Of a stretch of 5,909 bases of DNA, positions 5,388 to 5,909 are shown in pieces. Both the position numbers and the translations under genes were made by a program. Position 1 is the stretch's first letter. Every line of letters starts with the position of its first letter. Origin of the DNA: Candidatus Omnitrophota bacterium (GTDB taxonomy: Bacteria; Omnitrophota; Gorgyraeia; Gygaellales; Profunditerraquicolaceae). The notes beneath the pieces are model-generated. The model saw nothing but the letters and a program-made list of their open reading frames with translations. It was not told the origin of the DNA and did not search any database. The stretch lies in NCBI GenBank assembly GCA_017995695.1, contig JAGOIJ010000104.1, positions 1-5,909 on the forward strand, written 5' to 3'.

Positions 5388-5909
5388 AATACGACGGCAC
5401 GCACTATTGCGGATGGCAAATCCAAAAGCGTCATCCGTTACCTGCCACCTGTCGTCCGTCAATTCAAGAAACAATTGAGTTTAGGCTGCGTAAAATTCTC
5501 CAGGAAGATGTTCGGCTTGTTGGCTCTGGTCGCACAGATGCTGGCGTGCATGCTTTAGCACAAGTTGCTAATTTCAAAACAGCCTCACGTATTCCTCCTG
5601 AAAAGCTCAAGAAGGCCTTAAATGGGCTTTTGCCTGATGATATCAGCATCTCGGGTGTCCATGAAGTGCCGCTTGATTTTCACGCGCGCTTCAGCGTAAG
5701 CTCAAAACTGTATCGTTATACAATTTTAAGCGGGGATACTCCTTCTGCTCTTTTGAGGAACAGCGTTTATTTCTTTCCTTTTTCTCTGGAAATAAGGAAA
5801 ATGCAAAAGGAAGCTCGCGCGCTAGTTGGAAAGCACAATTTTAAAGCCTTTGCTGCTTCTAGTAAGAAGGAAAGAAACTTCTTTAGGAGGGTAAGCCGCT
5901 GTTCAGTGT
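5363..5909 (+). CDS. truA: tRNA pseudouridine(38-40) synthase, 5' part
   Basis: Isomerises uridines 38-40 in the anticodon stem of many tRNAs. The gene is cut by the right edge: 182 codons are present of a protein usually 240-270 residues long. It begins MRNLKLTIEYDGTHYCGWQ and carries the catalytic Asp59 in the motif GSGRTDAGVHA (54-64). NGLLPDDISI, DFHARFS and the SKLYRYTIL strand follow in the family's order, then LVGKHNFKAFAA, which is also typical. The ATG at 5363 is the only start consistent with the conserved N-terminus; it lies inside asd with no clear Shine-Dalgarno, so translation may depend on asd. Residues 23-32, between GWQIQ and SIQETIE, are encoded by a heptad repeat and look like an insertion of about seven residues compared with the short link usual here. 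It lies in a surface loop ahead of the catalytic motif, so activity may be retained. Confidence 0.92.
   Translation, partial: MRNLKLTIEYDGTHYCGWQIQKRHPLPATCRPSIQETIEFRLRKILQEDVRLVGSGRTDAGVHALAQVANFKTASRIPPEKLKKALNGLLPDDISISGVHEVPLDFHARFSVSSKLYRYTILSGDTPSALLRNSVYFFPFSLEIRKMQKEARALVGKHNFKAFAASSKKERNFFRRVSRCSV
5430..5457 (+). repeat. Degenerate GTYAYCY-like heptad array inside truA
   Basis: In steps of seven the bases read GTCATCC, GTTACCT, GCCACCT and GTCGTCC, followed by GTCAATT as sequence returns to the conserved gene. The units share G at position 1, C at position 6 and pyrimidines at positions 2, 3, 5 and 7. The array is translated as residues R23 to P32 (RHPLPATCRP) in the truA frame. 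The units are more diverged than those between leuC and leuD, but the 7-bp spacing and the coincidence with an extra stretch in a conserved protein support a real repeat. Confidence 0.6.

Overview
The window reads entirely on the + strand as a compact run of six housekeeping genes: fabF (3-oxoacyl-ACP synthase II), leuC, leuD and leuB (leucine biosynthesis), asd (aspartate-semialdehyde dehydrogenase) and the 5' part of truA (tRNA pseudouridine synthase), which runs off the right edge. It is bacterial: FabF, TruA and the stop/start-overlapping operon layout are typical of bacteria. The separate large and small isopropylmalate dehydratase subunits, the unusual LeuB cofactor motif and the dispersed heptanucleotide repeats suggest an uncultured anaerobe-like lineage, perhaps of the Omnitrophota/Planctomycetes type. 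That placement is an inference of low confidence; nothing here fixes the phylum.

Layout: 35-1282 fabF; 1283-1324 a short AT-rich gap with a TATAAT box; 1325-2611 leuC; 2612-2737 a gap filled by a 7-bp tandem repeat array and its inverted copy; 2738-3226 leuD; 3202-4263 leuB, overlapping leuD by 25 bp; 4264-4361 a gap holding a strongly foldable palindromic element; 4362-5387 asd; 5363-5909 truA (partial), overlapping asd by 25 bp. There is no gene-free stretch over 300 bases, and no convincing intrinsic terminator was seen, so leuC to truA could be one transcript.

How the genes work together: LeuC and LeuD form the [4Fe-4S] isopropylmalate isomerase, and LeuB oxidatively decarboxylates its product toward leucine. 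Asd feeds the lysine/diaminopimelate, threonine and methionine branches. FabF elongates acyl-ACP in fatty acid synthesis, and TruA modifies tRNA anticodon arms.

The most unusual feature is not a gene. Three different heptanucleotide repeat families occur in under 6 kb. GTATTGA x7 with an inverted x4 array lies between leuC and leuD. A GACCATN array lies inside leuC, and a GTYAYCY-like array lies inside truA. Both coding arrays sit where I infer about 7 extra residues relative to the family. That equals 21 bp, or three heptads, the smallest number of 7-bp units that keeps the reading frame. This looks like an invading or expanding short-repeat system similar in style to the heptameric STRR repeats of cyanobacteria, and it is tolerated within conserved enzymes.
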